DNA of 61,534 nucleotides from a virus. Positions 30,801 to 39,448 of the stretch are shown piece by piece; position 1 is the stretch's first letter; every line of letters starts with the position of its first letter. The stretch lies in IMG/VR virus record IMGVR_UViG_3300042539_001144, positions 1-61,534 of that record, one strand, 5' to 3'. A program made the translations under genes and the position numbers. The notes beneath the pieces were generated by a model. It did no database searches. It saw only the letters and a program-made list of their open reading frames with translations, and was not told the DNA's origin.

Positions 30801-31379
30801 GTCGCCGGGCCGCGTCTTACCCTCGGCTCGGCGCCGGGCGTCGGTCACGTTTTCGAGAGCCCGGCCGGTCTTCGCGACGTCGCGCTTCTCGTTCTTCTCG
30901 CCCTCGACCTCGACCTTCTTGCGCACCGACTCCATGGCCCGGTCGGGCATGTCGTACTCGTCGTTGCCTCCGCGCTTGCCCGGCTCCTCCGGGGCGGTCG
31001 TGGCCTTCGGGGCATCCTTGGCGGGGTCGAAGTCCTTGGGCTTCACGCCGAAGGCGACGTGGTCGAACTGCTGCCCCCACAGTTTGTTCTGCTCGTACAG
31101 GCGGCGGCGTATGACGCCCTTGGTCTTGGCTTGCATGCCGCGGAACTTCTCCTGACCGTCCACGGTCTGAAGCATCTCGTGCAGTTCTTCAGCGGCAGTG
31201 TTCTCCCAGTCGTCGGGCCGGACAGGCTCGGACACGGGCTTGCGTGCGCGCCCACGGCCCTCCGTGCCCGGGGCACGGGGGCTCTTCTTGCCGATCTCGT
31301 CTGCCTTGGCGGCAGCCGCGAGGTTGTCCTCGACGTACCGCTGGATGTTGGTCGCTGCGCCGCGAAGCCCGCCTGCCAT
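27813..31379 (-). CDS. Giant Pro/Ala/Arg-rich internal virion protein
   Basis: 1188 residues, mostly low-complexity and hydrophilic, with folded-looking segments near 290-350 ('DGYLSRITNLVIDERRGTAAPYDFTFRGKNGAVEVKAGDKM') and 480-560. Near the C-terminus a tandem repeat 'DPLPGLAPGSL...DPFDPNF' / 'NPLPGLNPGSL...NPFDPNF' (two copies about 35 residues apart) precedes a hydrophobic segment 'WTTGAVVTTGLAAPFAYRAMF' that could be membrane-active. Together with its two neighbours it makes a trio of large proteins at the end of the virion operon, the position of ejection proteins in podoviruses. No enzymatic motif seen. Confidence 0.65.
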   Translation of the reverse strand: MAGGLRGAATNIQRYVEDNLAAAAKADEIGKKSPRAPGTEGRGRARKPVSEPVRPDDWENTAAEELHEMLQTVDGQEKFRGMQAKTKGVIRRRLYEQNKLWGQQFDHVAFGVKPKDFDPAKDAPKATTAPEEPGKRGGNDEYDMPDRAMESVRKKVEVEGEKNEKRDVAKTGRALENVTDARRRAEGKTRPGDINRRTRRNPGPAGAGPLDINPPLDRGGWRGTGRETRGSEVIAGGDDGSKALPVAPRTTEIGTPDDEVILREPEIDANDLDPPKTKARTITIDRPVPLRPISETSLKPETRARDSRIGKIGGPQSDGYLSRITNLVIDERRGTAAPYDFTFRGKNGAVEVKAGDKMTSAQVRQLLKDDPDLFKNDTTKDGLYDRKKVRAAEQAANVDGTGRRRVYGDDDNLLPKGIVPGTKEQIRNAVPDSVRRMNTAADAAGFNPNAAESAKRLSPDEVEEARIDHGKTYNRTGGSSTQSPTDRFAAAQQATVKVYPKEGESFLQAISAADSDEEAYEIAYRIGEAIADRDLAGPKVSRTANNDAVHGVAQALVAGYGRRTPNKMPQYVEDADVAAIRGDSDRTPVSRPPVEPGPSPSLQDFLRDRARSRADQRLKARPGPKQGATVSQPGDEFPLRESSPSSSVDKGTVQPLEGASASVGSTEAPVTKPLPPITTAPARTQTSGGGRKPPRTKVTTAPADGDGDEVIRDPNAELAPVPPPTGRQRRPGQPAVQPPKSEMKAAAGRDDGTTVESRQEAVRGGWSPEERALRGTDRDVGMSQFADELRGTDNAGPTDADLMGIDPNGYDPGALAAVPPQSELAASVRREQAARKPRKAAAPAAEPPPAAGAPPAAPPQKTPDAGQGAPAPRAGKGRAAAPVVPSAPPPSQPPASVIASADDMNRWPFARRGAAAPAGDYGPFPMFGPERPVVADQSFEDFLNRIGYDDYHTPVDRLGPDAPPPPSPGNPWSSTAGMRPEYHGLTPQQLVRPAPHQDPLPGLAPGSLFPAADPFDPNFVPQRPRAQRPAPHPNPLPGLNPGSLTPSDNPFDPNFQPPNPRAPQQPVPSTVFEERGWDRTANNIRGIIRSVPENPGRWTTGAVVTTGLAAPFAYRAMFPTVPDVLGPPPSWEEDAPAVAPDVPAAAAPMMNEVDALRAIREARAQRSRAAMLRAQNSRVGRPGSIYSD

Positions 31380-31382
31380 GTG

Positions 31383-31706
31383 TCAGTCCTTCTTCTTCTT
31401 GAACGGGAACGGCTTCTTGCCCTTCTTGAACGGCGGGGCCTTGCCCTTCTTATTGGGCTCGTCCTCTTCCTCTTCGTCGTCGGCGGCACGCTTGAGGTCT
31501 TCGGGCAGGTCGTCGCTCTCGACCTTCGGAGCCTTCGACCCGCCCTTCTGCTCTTCGTGCAGATCGGCGAGGTCTTCCTTCTCCTTGTCGTCAGCGTCGG
31601 CGTCCTTCTCCTTGACCTTCTCGCTCTTGCCCTCCTTGAGCAGGGCCTGACGGAGAAGGCGCTTGAGCACCGAAGGCTTCAGGTCATCGATGTCGATCGA
31701 GTCCAT
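31383..31706 (-). CDS. Small charged coiled protein
   Basis: 107 residues from ATG 31706. Highly charged: an N-terminal 'DSIDIDDLKPSVLKRLLRQALLKEG' helix, then K/E/D-rich heptads, an acidic block (DDEEEEDEP) and a lysine-rich tail (KKGKAPPFKKGKKPFPFKKKK). No domain. It sits between ejection-type genes with 3-8 nt gaps, so it is probably a minor virion or assembly protein. Confidence 0.6.
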   Translation of the reverse strand: MDSIDIDDLKPSVLKRLLRQALLKEGKSEKVKEKDADADDKEKEDLADLHEEQKGGSKAPKVESDDLPEDLKRAADDEEEEDEPNKKGKAPPFKKGKKPFPFKKKKD

Positions 31707-31714
31707 GGCGTCCC

Positions 31715-32293
31715 CTAGTTGAAGAGTCCTTGCAGCATTCCCATCTGCTGGTTCATCAGCGCTTTCCGGATGGACTCGGCAGCCTGCGCACCGGCGAACT
31801 GCTGGCCCCAACCGGCCTGCGACATGGCGTGCTGCACCATCGCGAGAGCCTGCGCCTCACGCTCGCGGCCGAACTGGAAGTCCAGCCGCGCCTTCGCGTT
31901 GTTCATCTGGTCCTGCGCGGCGATCCCCGCGGAGTCAGCGCGACCCTGCGAGAGCGCCTGCTGCTGGCCGATCTGCGAGAGGTATCCGGTGCCGCGAGAC
32001 GACCCGAGCCCGTTGCGGGCGGCTTGCTTCTGGAACACCCGCTGGTCGCCCATCATGTGGGCCTGACCCATGCGGTTGTTGATCGCGCTCTGCGTGGAGT
32101 CGGCGGAGATGTACTTGGGAGCAGCCTGCGTCGACTGACCGCCGTACGCGCCGTTGCCGGTCTGCGGCGGCTTCGGGGCCGGGACTCCGATCCGGCCCGG
32201 CGACGGCCCGCCGGGGTATCCGGCCTGCGGCGGCTCCGCCGGGCCGCCGTGGTATCGGGTGGTGCTCGCTCCTTGGTTCTGCGATGCGATCAC
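31715..32293 (-). CDS. Gln/Gly-rich virion-associated protein
   Basis: 192 residues from ATG 32293 (4-nt overlap with the next upstream gene). The N-terminal 60 residues are Pro/Gly-rich and disordered. The remainder is a Gln/Ala/Met-rich helix set ('QDQMNNAKARLDFQFGREREAQALAMVQHAMSQAGWG', ending 'MNQQMGMLQGLF'). The composition resembles the gene at 32290-33027 and that at 51574, so these may be related assembly or internal proteins of the tail/ejection complex. Confidence 0.6.
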   Translation of the reverse strand: MIASQNQGASTTRYHGGPAEPPQAGYPGGPSPGRIGVPAPKPPQTGNGAYGGQSTQAAPKYISADSTQSAINNRMGQAHMMGDQRVFQKQAARNGLGSSRGTGYLSQIGQQQALSQGRADSAGIAAQDQMNNAKARLDFQFGREREAQALAMVQHAMSQAGWGQQFAGAQAAESIRKALMNQQMGMLQGLFN

Positions 32294-33027
32294 GACATGC
32301 CCCTCATGCCCATGGAGGCGAGGCCCCCGGCGAAGCCGAGGTTGTTCTTGAGGATGTCCGAGGCCAGACCGATCTGAGCGATGCCGCGCTCGGCGTAGTC
32401 GCCGTAGATTTGGGCGAGGTTGCTCGCGCCCTGCGTGGTGGACTCGGCACGCTTGGCCTGCTGGTCCATAAACAGTTGCTGGTTCTGCGCGTCCACGGCG
32501 CGGCCAATCTGCGAGGCGTCGTTCCGCGACGTGGCCCGCATGAAGGCTGACACGTTGGGGTTCGAGGAACTGCCGGTGTCGAGCAGGCCAGCGAGCACTC
32601 CGCCCTTGCCGATGCCGCCGCCGACGTTGATGCTGCTCTGATAGGAGCCGGTCTGCGGGGTCTGCGGAGTCTTGCCCCCGAGCCCGCCACCGAGACCGGC
32701 GGACCGGCCGCCGTCGGGCCGACCGAGTTTGCGGTTGATGGCTGACTGGGCCTCTTTGTCGCGCCTCTGCTGCTCCTGCCGGATGATGTTCGTCCGGTTC
32801 ATCTGGCTGTCTTGGAGGCGCTTGGCATCTCCAGACGGATGCCCCCAGCCCGAGTGCCGGATGAGTTTGCCGTTTCCGGGCTTGCCGTCCGTCTGCCAGA
32901 CGACGCCGTCGGGGCCCCGAGCGCCCACCAACTTTTCGATCTTCGACAGGTTACGCCACCAGTCCGGCGCTTCCTTTCGGTCGACGGTCGTTCGATGGCC
33001 CCATGGGCCAGTTGCTGCGCCCGACAT
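32290..33027 (-). CDS. Gly/Gln-rich virion-associated protein
   Basis: 245 residues from ATG 33027, preceded by AGGAGGCGGT. A folded-looking start ('APDWWRNLSKIEKLVGARGPDGVVW'), a central Gly-rich spacer, and an Ala/Gln helical C-terminus ('AQNQQLFMDQQAKRAESTTQGASNLAQIYGDYAERG', ending 'GGLASMGMRGMS'). No known domain. It is preceded by a motif B copy at 33058, so it may head a transcript running to 21596. Confidence 0.6.
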   Translation of the reverse strand: MSGAATGPWGHRTTVDRKEAPDWWRNLSKIEKLVGARGPDGVVWQTDGKPGNGKLIRHSGWGHPSGDAKRLQDSQMNRTNIIRQEQQRRDKEAQSAINRKLGRPDGGRSAGLGGGLGGKTPQTPQTGSYQSSINVGGGIGKGGVLAGLLDTGSSSNPNVSAFMRATSRNDASQIGRAVDAQNQQLFMDQQAKRAESTTQGASNLAQIYGDYAERGIAQIGLASDILKNNLGFAGGLASMGMRGMS

Positions 33028-33057
33028 ACCGCCTCCTGCTATCGTGCTGCTCCGCCC

Positions 33058-33070
33058 TGTTTATGGGGCG
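33058..33070 (-). promoter_or_regulatory. Motif B copy (CCCATAAACAGGGCG)
   Basis: Minus strand GCCCCATAAACAGGGCGGAGCA, about 31 nt upstream of the ATG at 33027. Nearly identical over 18 nt to the copy at 46252, including the downstream GGGCGnAGCA. Confidence 0.55.
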
Positions 33071-33081
33071 GGGCACGGCAT

Positions 33082-33504
33082 TCACGGCAGGGCGCCGGGG
33101 TAGCGGGAGCCGCGGCGAATAGCCAGCGCAATCACCGCTTTCCCCGCGGCGTTTGCGTAGGGGAGTTTCCTCTTGCCAGCCTCCTCGGCCAGCCACGAGG
33201 AGATCAGGTCGACGTTGTCCCGGCACCACTGGATGCCGCGCTGGTCCATTTCTTTGGCCCTGCGGTTGCACTTGCAGCCCGGCTTCGACGTGATCCCGAT
33301 CATCTTCAGCAGGCCCTTGAGGGCGGTCCCTGCTCCCGGCGGAGGCTCGGCCTTCGGGGGCCTGACCCGCGGGTAGGCGGGGTGGGTCTCATCGACAGTC
33401 CAGAGGTCCCCGTGCCGGGCGACGACGCAGGGCTCGACCTCCTGCCATCGGTAGCCACGCTCCTTGCATCGAGCGATGAACAGGTCTCGGTGTCCTGTGA
33501 TCAC
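33082..33504 (-). CDS. Cys-containing small protein of a planctomycete-type family
   Basis: 140 residues. The C-terminal 80 carry 'GTALKGLLKMIGI...PGCKCNRRAKEMDQRGIQWCRDNVDLISSWLAEEAGKRKLPYANAAGKAVIALAIRR'-type features: a CxC, an M-D-x-x-G-x-x-W-C block and a final basic helix (quoted in parts; key residues C77, C79, C94 region). I associate this pattern with proteins from Planctomycetota genomes and their prophages. The function is not known to me. It overlaps the Cys-rich gene upstream by 4 nt. Confidence 0.6.
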   Translation of the reverse strand: MITGHRDLFIARCKERGYRWQEVEPCVVARHGDLWTVDETHPAYPRVRPPKAEPPPGAGTALKGLLKMIGITSKPGCKCNRRAKEMDQRGIQWCRDNVDLISSWLAEEAGKRKLPYANAAGKAVIALAIRRGSRYPGALP

Positions 33505-36164
33505 GGGAAGGGGTTCTCGGGTGGTGGCGTGCAGATCATGCCGGGCTCAAGCGGGTCGATGTATTCGGGGTCCGACGGCACGCCCTGCGCACCGCCTAGA
33601 CCCTGCCAGTAGTACTCCATCTCTGTGCGCTTCAGGAGGCATTCGGAAACGTCTTTCCACTCATTCGCCGCGCAGTCGTATACGAGCGCTCGGTAGCGAG
33701 TCCGCGTGGAGTATGTGTCGGCGAGGCCGCCCTCTGCGTTTCCCGCGCACCCGGTCCCAGCCACAAGCGTTGTCCGAGAGGTGGTGGCCGTCGTGCGCAA
33801 TATCCCTATGCGGACTCCGGCCGCCTCGTACCGGAGCGCAGCCTTGTAGTCAGCCCAGTTGCAGTCGCAGCCGTCGCCCTCGCAGTCGTCGACCGGCAGC
33901 GGTATTTGCTTGTAGTCGACAGTAAAGCCTCCGTCGGGGAAGATCGTGAGGGACGTCAGATCGGGCACCCGATTGTATGCGCCGATGAAGGGCGAGTTGC
34001 ACGGCTTGAAGTGTATTGACCCTTCCAGCCAGTCGCCGTCCTGCCGGTCGCTGTTCTGGGCAAAGAGGCACACCGAGGCGCTGCCGGTGTCGACGGGCTT
34101 GTATGTGTTGAATGAAAAGCAGTTCGAGATGCTGATCTGCCAGCCGTTCGTGTCGCCTCCGCCCGCCTCGCTGTTCGCGAACTGGAGTTCGTCGTTCAGC
34201 GTGTGGCAGTTCGAGCATGGACCGCAGCAAGCCATCGCGCACAGGTCGGTCGGGACCGTGAACCCCGAAACGTCCGCGCCGTAGGGGTGGCAGGAGTAGT
34301 CGTTGGGGTATTCGTAGGAGCAGATGGACTTACTGCACCCCTCCTCGCATTCCTCCTTGGTATTCCAGAAATCCTCGCCCTGCGGCGCGTAGGTCTCCTC
34401 GCACCTGTACGTCGGGATATCGCACGGGGAGCCCGGGTTCGCCTCGCCCTTGCACACCCAAACGAAACATGTGCAGACGACGTCGTCGCACTTCGCCCCG
34501 CCCGTCCATGTGTACGCGGCGCCGACTCTCGCGGCCTCTTCCCGGCACTGCTCCTCGGTGTATCCGTCGTTGCAGACGGCGTCCTGATATACACCGCGAC
34601 ACTTCTCAAGCGAGAAGCCGATCACCTTCCACCCGTCCCTGTTGTCCGGGCACACCTCCACGAAGGGCTCGCCGCCCAGCGCGCCCGTGTCGCTCGTGGA
34701 ATAAACGTCGCAGCCGTCAGTGATCCATATCTCCTCGTCGTCGGAGGTTTCCTTCACGACGCCGATGCACCCCGCGCCGTTGGGCGGTTCGTAGAAGTAG
34801 ACATGCGTCTGCACGCAGGGCCCGGGCGAGCAGTCGCAGTCCCGAATGCAGCAGGCCCCGACCTCCGGATCGCACTCCCGGTTGCACTCGTCAAGCGTGC
34901 CGTGCCACGAGAGGACCAGTCCCGGGTCCACGATGTCCTCGCGCGGGACGCATTCGTATGTGTCGGTGGTCGTGAGCACGCAGCCGTACCGGCTACAGTC
35001 GCACGAGATGTCCTCGCACTTTTCTCCGGCGCTCCACCTGTGATTGACCGCCCGGCGCTCTGCCTCCTCCTCGCACTCGATCTCCGTGTAGCCATCGAGG
35101 CACTCGTAGTACTCCTCCTCGACGCGCTCGCAGTTCTCCTTGGAGGAGCCGACGAGAGACCACCGCCAGTCGCTGCTTTCGATGTCGTCGCACAGCGAGA
35201 TGTCGGCGTTGATGTCGCTGTTCTTCCAAACCTCGCAGCCGTTCGAGGCCCAAATCTCCTCGCTGTCGCTGGTCTCCTTGGTGACTTCGACGCACGCGCC
35301 GGTTGAGTCCTTCTCCCAGTACGACCACACCTGCGCGCAGGGCGTCTTCGTGCAGTTGTACTCGCACTTGTACAGGCAGCAGGCGCCGGTTTCGTCCACG
35401 CAGGCATACTCGCACTCCCCGAGCGAGTTGTGCTCGGACAGAACGATCAGCGTCGGGTCATCGTCGGTGGCCTTGTAGCACGCCCGGCCCTTGGCGGGGT
35501 CCTCTGACTTGTAGGCGCAGACGTACTTGCCCTCGTAGCAGAACTCCTCGCACTCTTTGAGCGAGCCGTGCTCCGTCAGGGTCACGAACGATGGGTCGCC
35601 GTCGTCCTTCCGGCAGGCCCGGTCGGCGTCTGAACCGTCAACAGGGTATGCGCAGACGTACCCCTCGTCGCAGTTGTCTTCGCACTGCTTGAGGCTGTCG
35701 TACTCGGCGAGCACGATCAGTTCCGGGTCAACGGGGTCCGTCTTCTTCGAGCAGAAGCGACCCTTGGCCGGATCGATGGACCTGTACGCGCAGACGTAGG
35801 TGGCCTCGCAATCCTCTTCGCACTCCTTCTTCGTGTCGTGCTCGGAAAGCACGATGAGGTTCGGGTCGTCGTCCGTGGACGGATAGCACTCACGCTCCGC
35901 AGGGGTCTCCGAATCGCGGTACGCGCAGACGTACTGCGTCTCGCAGTATTTCAGGCACTCCTTCTCGGAGTCGTACTCTCCGAGGACCGACCCCGGCTCC
36001 GTGCCCTTCGGGTAGCAGTCCTGCCCCTCGTCCGGGTCGTCGACCGGGGATCGGTACGCGCAGACGTACTTCGTGCAGCACTTGTTGATGCACTCCATCG
36101 CCGCCGCCATGGCGATCTTGCCACCGCGCATAACGAGTGCGCCGTACTTCTGGAGGAGGCTCAT
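33501..36164 (-). CDS. Cysteine-rich tandem-repeat tail/virion protein
   Basis: 887 residues with 77 cysteines by my count (about 9%). Residues 33-255 hold five units of 45-46 residues, each with YVCAY (at 33, 78, 123, 169, 214), a 'GR.CY' turn, 'DDDP..IVLSEHDS' and 'KECEE.C', so four Cys per repeat. Residues 255-620 contain two longer related units starting GACC..., with 'ETSD.EEIW...GC.V' and 'DGYTE..C.EEA'. The last 200 residues are a different beta-rich domain. The Cys density implies disulfide-stapled knots outside the cell. It lies directly after the nozzle genes, a likely distal-tail or receptor-binding position. Confidence 0.7.
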   Translation of the reverse strand: MSLLQKYGALVMRGGKIAMAAAMECINKCCTKYVCAYRSPVDDPDEGQDCYPKGTEPGSVLGEYDSEKECLKYCETQYVCAYRDSETPAERECYPSTDDDPNLIVLSEHDTKKECEEDCEATYVCAYRSIDPAKGRFCSKKTDPVDPELIVLAEYDSLKQCEDNCDEGYVCAYPVDGSDADRACRKDDGDPSFVTLTEHGSLKECEEFCYEGKYVCAYKSEDPAKGRACYKATDDDPTLIVLSEHNSLGECEYACVDETGACCLYKCEYNCTKTPCAQVWSYWEKDSTGACVEVTKETSDSEEIWASNGCEVWKNSDINADISLCDDIESSDWRWSLVGSSKENCERVEEEYYECLDGYTEIECEEEAERRAVNHRWSAGEKCEDISCDCSRYGCVLTTTDTYECVPREDIVDPGLVLSWHGTLDECNRECDPEVGACCIRDCDCSPGPCVQTHVYFYEPPNGAGCIGVVKETSDDEEIWITDGCDVYSTSDTGALGGEPFVEVCPDNRDGWKVIGFSLEKCRGVYQDAVCNDGYTEEQCREEAARVGAAYTWTGGAKCDDVVCTCFVWVCKGEANPGSPCDIPTYRCEETYAPQGEDFWNTKEECEEGCSKSICSYEYPNDYSCHPYGADVSGFTVPTDLCAMACCGPCSNCHTLNDELQFANSEAGGGDTNGWQISISNCFSFNTYKPVDTGSASVCLFAQNSDRQDGDWLEGSIHFKPCNSPFIGAYNRVPDLTSLTIFPDGGFTVDYKQIPLPVDDCEGDGCDCNWADYKAALRYEAAGVRIGILRTTATTSRTTLVAGTGCAGNAEGGLADTYSTRTRYRALVYDCAANEWKDVSECLLKRTEMEYYWQGLGGAQGVPSDPEYIDPLEPGMICTPPPENPFP

Positions 36165-36988
36165 GCGATGACGTCGGCGCAGTCAGTGAGCGGCAGGCTG
36201 ACGACGTCGGCGTCACGGTCGTCTCCCGCCAGCACGTACGTCTCGCGGCGCTGGAAGTCGATCGACGACGACCCCATCTCCGCGTTGGTCAGGTACACGA
36301 TCTTCTTGAGGTCGACGGTGAGATCGTCTGCGTCCTTCGAGCCAAGGAGGAACCCGGACTTGCGGGTGCAGATGACCTGCGAGTCGTCGACCTTGATGTC
36401 GGTGATGACCTCGACCTCTTCACCGATGGGCTGCAAGAAGTATTGGAGCGAACCGGCCGTGTACCTGACGCGGAGCAGGTCCGACCTCTGCGACAGAATC
36501 TGGAGAGGCCGACCGTCCAGCCGGTTGTTCCCGAAGACCGCCACGAACCCCGGAGAGCCGTACCCGCGCAAGCCAACTCGTGCCGTCGTGGGGCCGACCG
36601 CGCTCACGTCGATGTACGGGCCGGGGACGATCGAGGTGATCTCGTCCCACGAGCCCTCGCGCCGGGTGGGCCGGAACTGCTTGCGGGGCTGCTGCGGCTC
36701 AACCTCCTCGGGCTGGTTCCTCTTCCGCTTCTTCTCCTCCTTCTCCTCCTCGCGCTTCGGCGGCTTCCGGCGCACGTCCGGAGGGTCCATCCGCGGGAAC
36801 CTGTACTTCCGCAGCGGCGGAGTGACGAAGCGGTAGTCGGGCGGTGTGTAGTCGAACGACACGGGGCCGCGATGCACGAGCGGGGCCGCGCAGTTGGCGA
36901 TGGCGTGCATCGTGTCGTTGGCGGACAGTGGCGACTGCCCGCCCTCGATGAGCGACTGCTCGATGCGACCGGACTGCTTGGTGAACAT
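36161..36988 (-). CDS. Hypothetical tail protein with charged hinge
   Basis: 275 residues from ATG 36988, which overlaps the nozzle gene stop (ATGA). The N-terminus (1-60) is followed by a highly charged hinge rich in K/E/R (about 75-95, KREEEKEEKKRKRNQPEE). The C-terminal 170 residues are beta-rich ('VGLRGYGSPGFVAVFGNNRLDG', 'VEVITDIKVDDSQVICTRKSGFLLG'). No family recognised. The operon position between nozzle and Cys-rich protein suggests a virion component. Confidence 0.6.
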   Translation of the reverse strand: MFTKQSGRIEQSLIEGGQSPLSANDTMHAIANCAAPLVHRGPVSFDYTPPDYRFVTPPLRKYRFPRMDPPDVRRKPPKREEEKEEKKRKRNQPEEVEPQQPRKQFRPTRREGSWDEITSIVPGPYIDVSAVGPTTARVGLRGYGSPGFVAVFGNNRLDGRPLQILSQRSDLLRVRYTAGSLQYFLQPIGEEVEVITDIKVDDSQVICTRKSGFLLGSKDADDLTVDLKKIVYLTNAEMGSSSIDFQRRETYVLAGDDRDADVVSLPLTDCADVIA

Positions 36989-39441
36989 CAGGCGACCCCG
37001 TACACGTCGAGCGCGTGGATGACGAATGGCCCCGAGTCGGTGCGGTCCGCCGACAACTCCACGGCGACATGCCGGTCGTTCCCTCGGAAGTCGTCGATGG
37101 TCTGCGAGGTGAACAGGGCGCGGCACACGCCGGAGGAGACGCGGTCGGGGAGCAGGCTGGCGTCCATATCGATGGCGGTGACGGGCTCCTGCGTCTCGTA
37201 GCGCTCGCCCGTGCCACGATCCCGGGCGGCCACGTTGATCCGCGGGTACGGCGAGTTGTTGTAGAACAGCCTCAACTTCATGGGGCACGGCCCCTGCGTC
37301 GGCGTGAACAGCATGGCGACGTTGCGGTGCGTGTCCCGCTGCTCGACGGGCATGGAGTCGTGCGGGTACTCCATGTTGCCGGTGCGGACCCAGCACGGCA
37401 CCGGGGTCTTCCCGTCAGCGGCCCGGCATGTGCCGGTGGCCTGCTCGCCGGACTCGGGAGGCTCGATCTCGATCTCGGGGTCGGTGTATCCGTACCCGCC
37501 GCAGCGCACGTACAGCCCGAGCAGCGACCCGTCCGTCCCGACGGCCGCCTCGACCACGGCGCCTGCGCCGTCCCCGGTGACGGTCACCTTGGGCGGTCGG
37601 CGGTATCCGCTGCCCGGCTCGATCAACTTGGCCTCGACGATCGTGCCGTCGGCCCGGTCGAAGTCGCCGGTGCCCAGCGCGAGGATGTCCCCATCGCTCG
37701 TGCCGTAGACGCACTGGACCGAGCCCGACTCGTCCCGCATGTTCGCTCCGCCCACGAGCGGGGATGCGTAGCGCTCCTCCCACCAGCCTTGGAACTCGAA
37801 CGAGTAGCAGTACTGCCGCGTGGGGTAGTCGCCGGGCGAATCGCCCTTGAGGCGCACCGAGATTCGCAGGCACCGGGCCGAGCGGTCGGCGACGACGGAG
37901 AACCACTGCGACTTGGAGAAGTCGATGTCCTCTTGGAAGAGCGTGTTCATCACCGTCGAGATCGGGCGCACGTCCCCCGACAGGTCCATGGCGTACACGC
38001 CCTCGTTGTCCATGCAGAAGATCGTGCCCTGATACTCGTCCCAGCAGCGCTGGTTCAGGCAGCCCCGGTATGCGGCGATCTGCACGTTGGCGTCGATGAT
38101 CGGCTGAGACACGTACGAGAGCCGGTGGGCGTGACGCGACTGCATGATCCCGAGCGAGGCGCCGTACGGGATCAGTGCCGTGATGTGGTCGTGCCCTCGC
38201 ACGTTGGTCTGAAGCACCAACTCGTTGATGTCCGGACAGGACTCGGGCTCGTTGTACTCGGAGAACCGCAGCACGTTCGGCTCGCTTCCGCTGGTGTCGA
38301 CGGCCATCCAGAGGCGGTCCTGATACACGACTGCCACCGCCTTGTCGGACGGCGGCACGCCGAATCGGTTGGCGTTGAGTTCGCCGTTCGGCAGGAGGAT
38401 CGGCATGGCCGCGTACCCGTCCCGCTCGTAGTCCGTCAACTCCATGTCCGTCATGTCCTCGACGAACGAGGTGGCGTCTGGCGGAAGAGTGGCGACCCGG
38501 TAGGCAGTATACGCCTGATCACTCGTGGTGCGCCAGAGTTCGATCGCGACGGCCCGGGGCGAGACGACCGGCGGCAGGCCCCATTCCAGTTGTCCAACGC
38601 CGTCCCCGGCATCGATGGTGGCGACCGGGGAGAGGTTCGAGGGCAGGGGGCCGCCGCGGCTCTCCGGCGTGTCGTCGATGACCCGGTAGTAGCAGTCGTA
38701 CTTGCCGCGGATGTGGGCGCGCATGATCGCGTTGGCGATGGCGCCGCCCGTCATGGCCTCCGCTTTCGGCGGGTCAGTGAAGCCACCGCCATCGGGAACC
38801 TTCGGGTCCCCGACTCCGCCGCCCGGTAGCGGCTTCACCGTCACCCGGCCGCCGCCGCCGTTGCCGCCGTACAGCCTGACCTCGGGCGGCACCGTGTAGC
38901 CGCTGCCGCCCACCACGGTAACGGACTCGACCGGATAGTAGTACCGCCTGTCCGGCGTCTGCGTGATCGGCCTGTCGTAGCCGATCGGGATCGGGCTCAA
39001 GATGGGCGTGATCGTGGCGCCGTCGCCGTGCGTGGCGCCGAGTTTCACGATCGGCGTGTCCGTGTACCCGCGCCCGTAGTCGACGACGTCGATGCTGCCG
39101 ACGGCCGAGCCTTCGAGGAAAGCCCGCAGGGTTGCGGCGCGCGCTGGCGGCTTCGTGCCGTGATCGAGAGTGACGTCCGGCGCCTTGTTGTACCCGGCTC
39201 CACCCTCGATGACGTCCACCCGGGCGACGTAGTACTTCGGCGCGCCCGACATAGTGACGGTGGGCGCGGACGCCGGGGCATCGACCCCCATGTCCACGAC
39301 CATGTCAGCCGTCACCGAGCCGGTGCCGGAGATGTCTACGCGGACAGGGCGGTTCCCGTTCCCTTGGAACAGGTAGCCCCACTGCCTCGGTCCGACGGCC
39401 AGCGTGGCTGGCGTGTTGCTGGCGACAGTGCGCAGTAGCAT
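36988..39441 (-). CDS. Tail nozzle protein (tail tubular protein B-like)
   Basis: 817 residues from ATG 39441, 7 nt after the short gene upstream. The middle (about 300-560) is a beta-propeller-like stretch with 'YQDRLWMAVDTSG', 'NVLRFSEYNEPE' and 'LIPYGASLGIMQSRHAHRLSY', the style I know from T7 gp12-like nozzles. Interspersed are five G-x-G-Y-x-x-x-P-x-V repeats (near 95, 120, 190, 650, 690), small beta domains often grafted onto phage tails. The C-terminal 120 residues are a beta-sandwich ending 'VIHALDVYGVA'. The gene order adaptor, 91-aa protein, this gene fits a podoviral tail. Confidence 0.75.
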   Translation of the reverse strand: MLLRTVASNTPATLAVGPRQWGYLFQGNGNRPVRVDISGTGSVTADMVVDMGVDAPASAPTVTMSGAPKYYVARVDVIEGGAGYNKAPDVTLDHGTKPPARAATLRAFLEGSAVGSIDVVDYGRGYTDTPIVKLGATHGDGATITPILSPIPIGYDRPITQTPDRRYYYPVESVTVVGGSGYTVPPEVRLYGGNGGGGRVTVKPLPGGGVGDPKVPDGGGFTDPPKAEAMTGGAIANAIMRAHIRGKYDCYYRVIDDTPESRGGPLPSNLSPVATIDAGDGVGQLEWGLPPVVSPRAVAIELWRTTSDQAYTAYRVATLPPDATSFVEDMTDMELTDYERDGYAAMPILLPNGELNANRFGVPPSDKAVAVVYQDRLWMAVDTSGSEPNVLRFSEYNEPESCPDINELVLQTNVRGHDHITALIPYGASLGIMQSRHAHRLSYVSQPIIDANVQIAAYRGCLNQRCWDEYQGTIFCMDNEGVYAMDLSGDVRPISTVMNTLFQEDIDFSKSQWFSVVADRSARCLRISVRLKGDSPGDYPTRQYCYSFEFQGWWEERYASPLVGGANMRDESGSVQCVYGTSDGDILALGTGDFDRADGTIVEAKLIEPGSGYRRPPKVTVTGDGAGAVVEAAVGTDGSLLGLYVRCGGYGYTDPEIEIEPPESGEQATGTCRAADGKTPVPCWVRTGNMEYPHDSMPVEQRDTHRNVAMLFTPTQGPCPMKLRLFYNNSPYPRINVAARDRGTGERYETQEPVTAIDMDASLLPDRVSSGVCRALFTSQTIDDFRGNDRHVAVELSADRTDSGPFVIHALDVYGVA

Positions 39442-39448
39442 GTATCCC

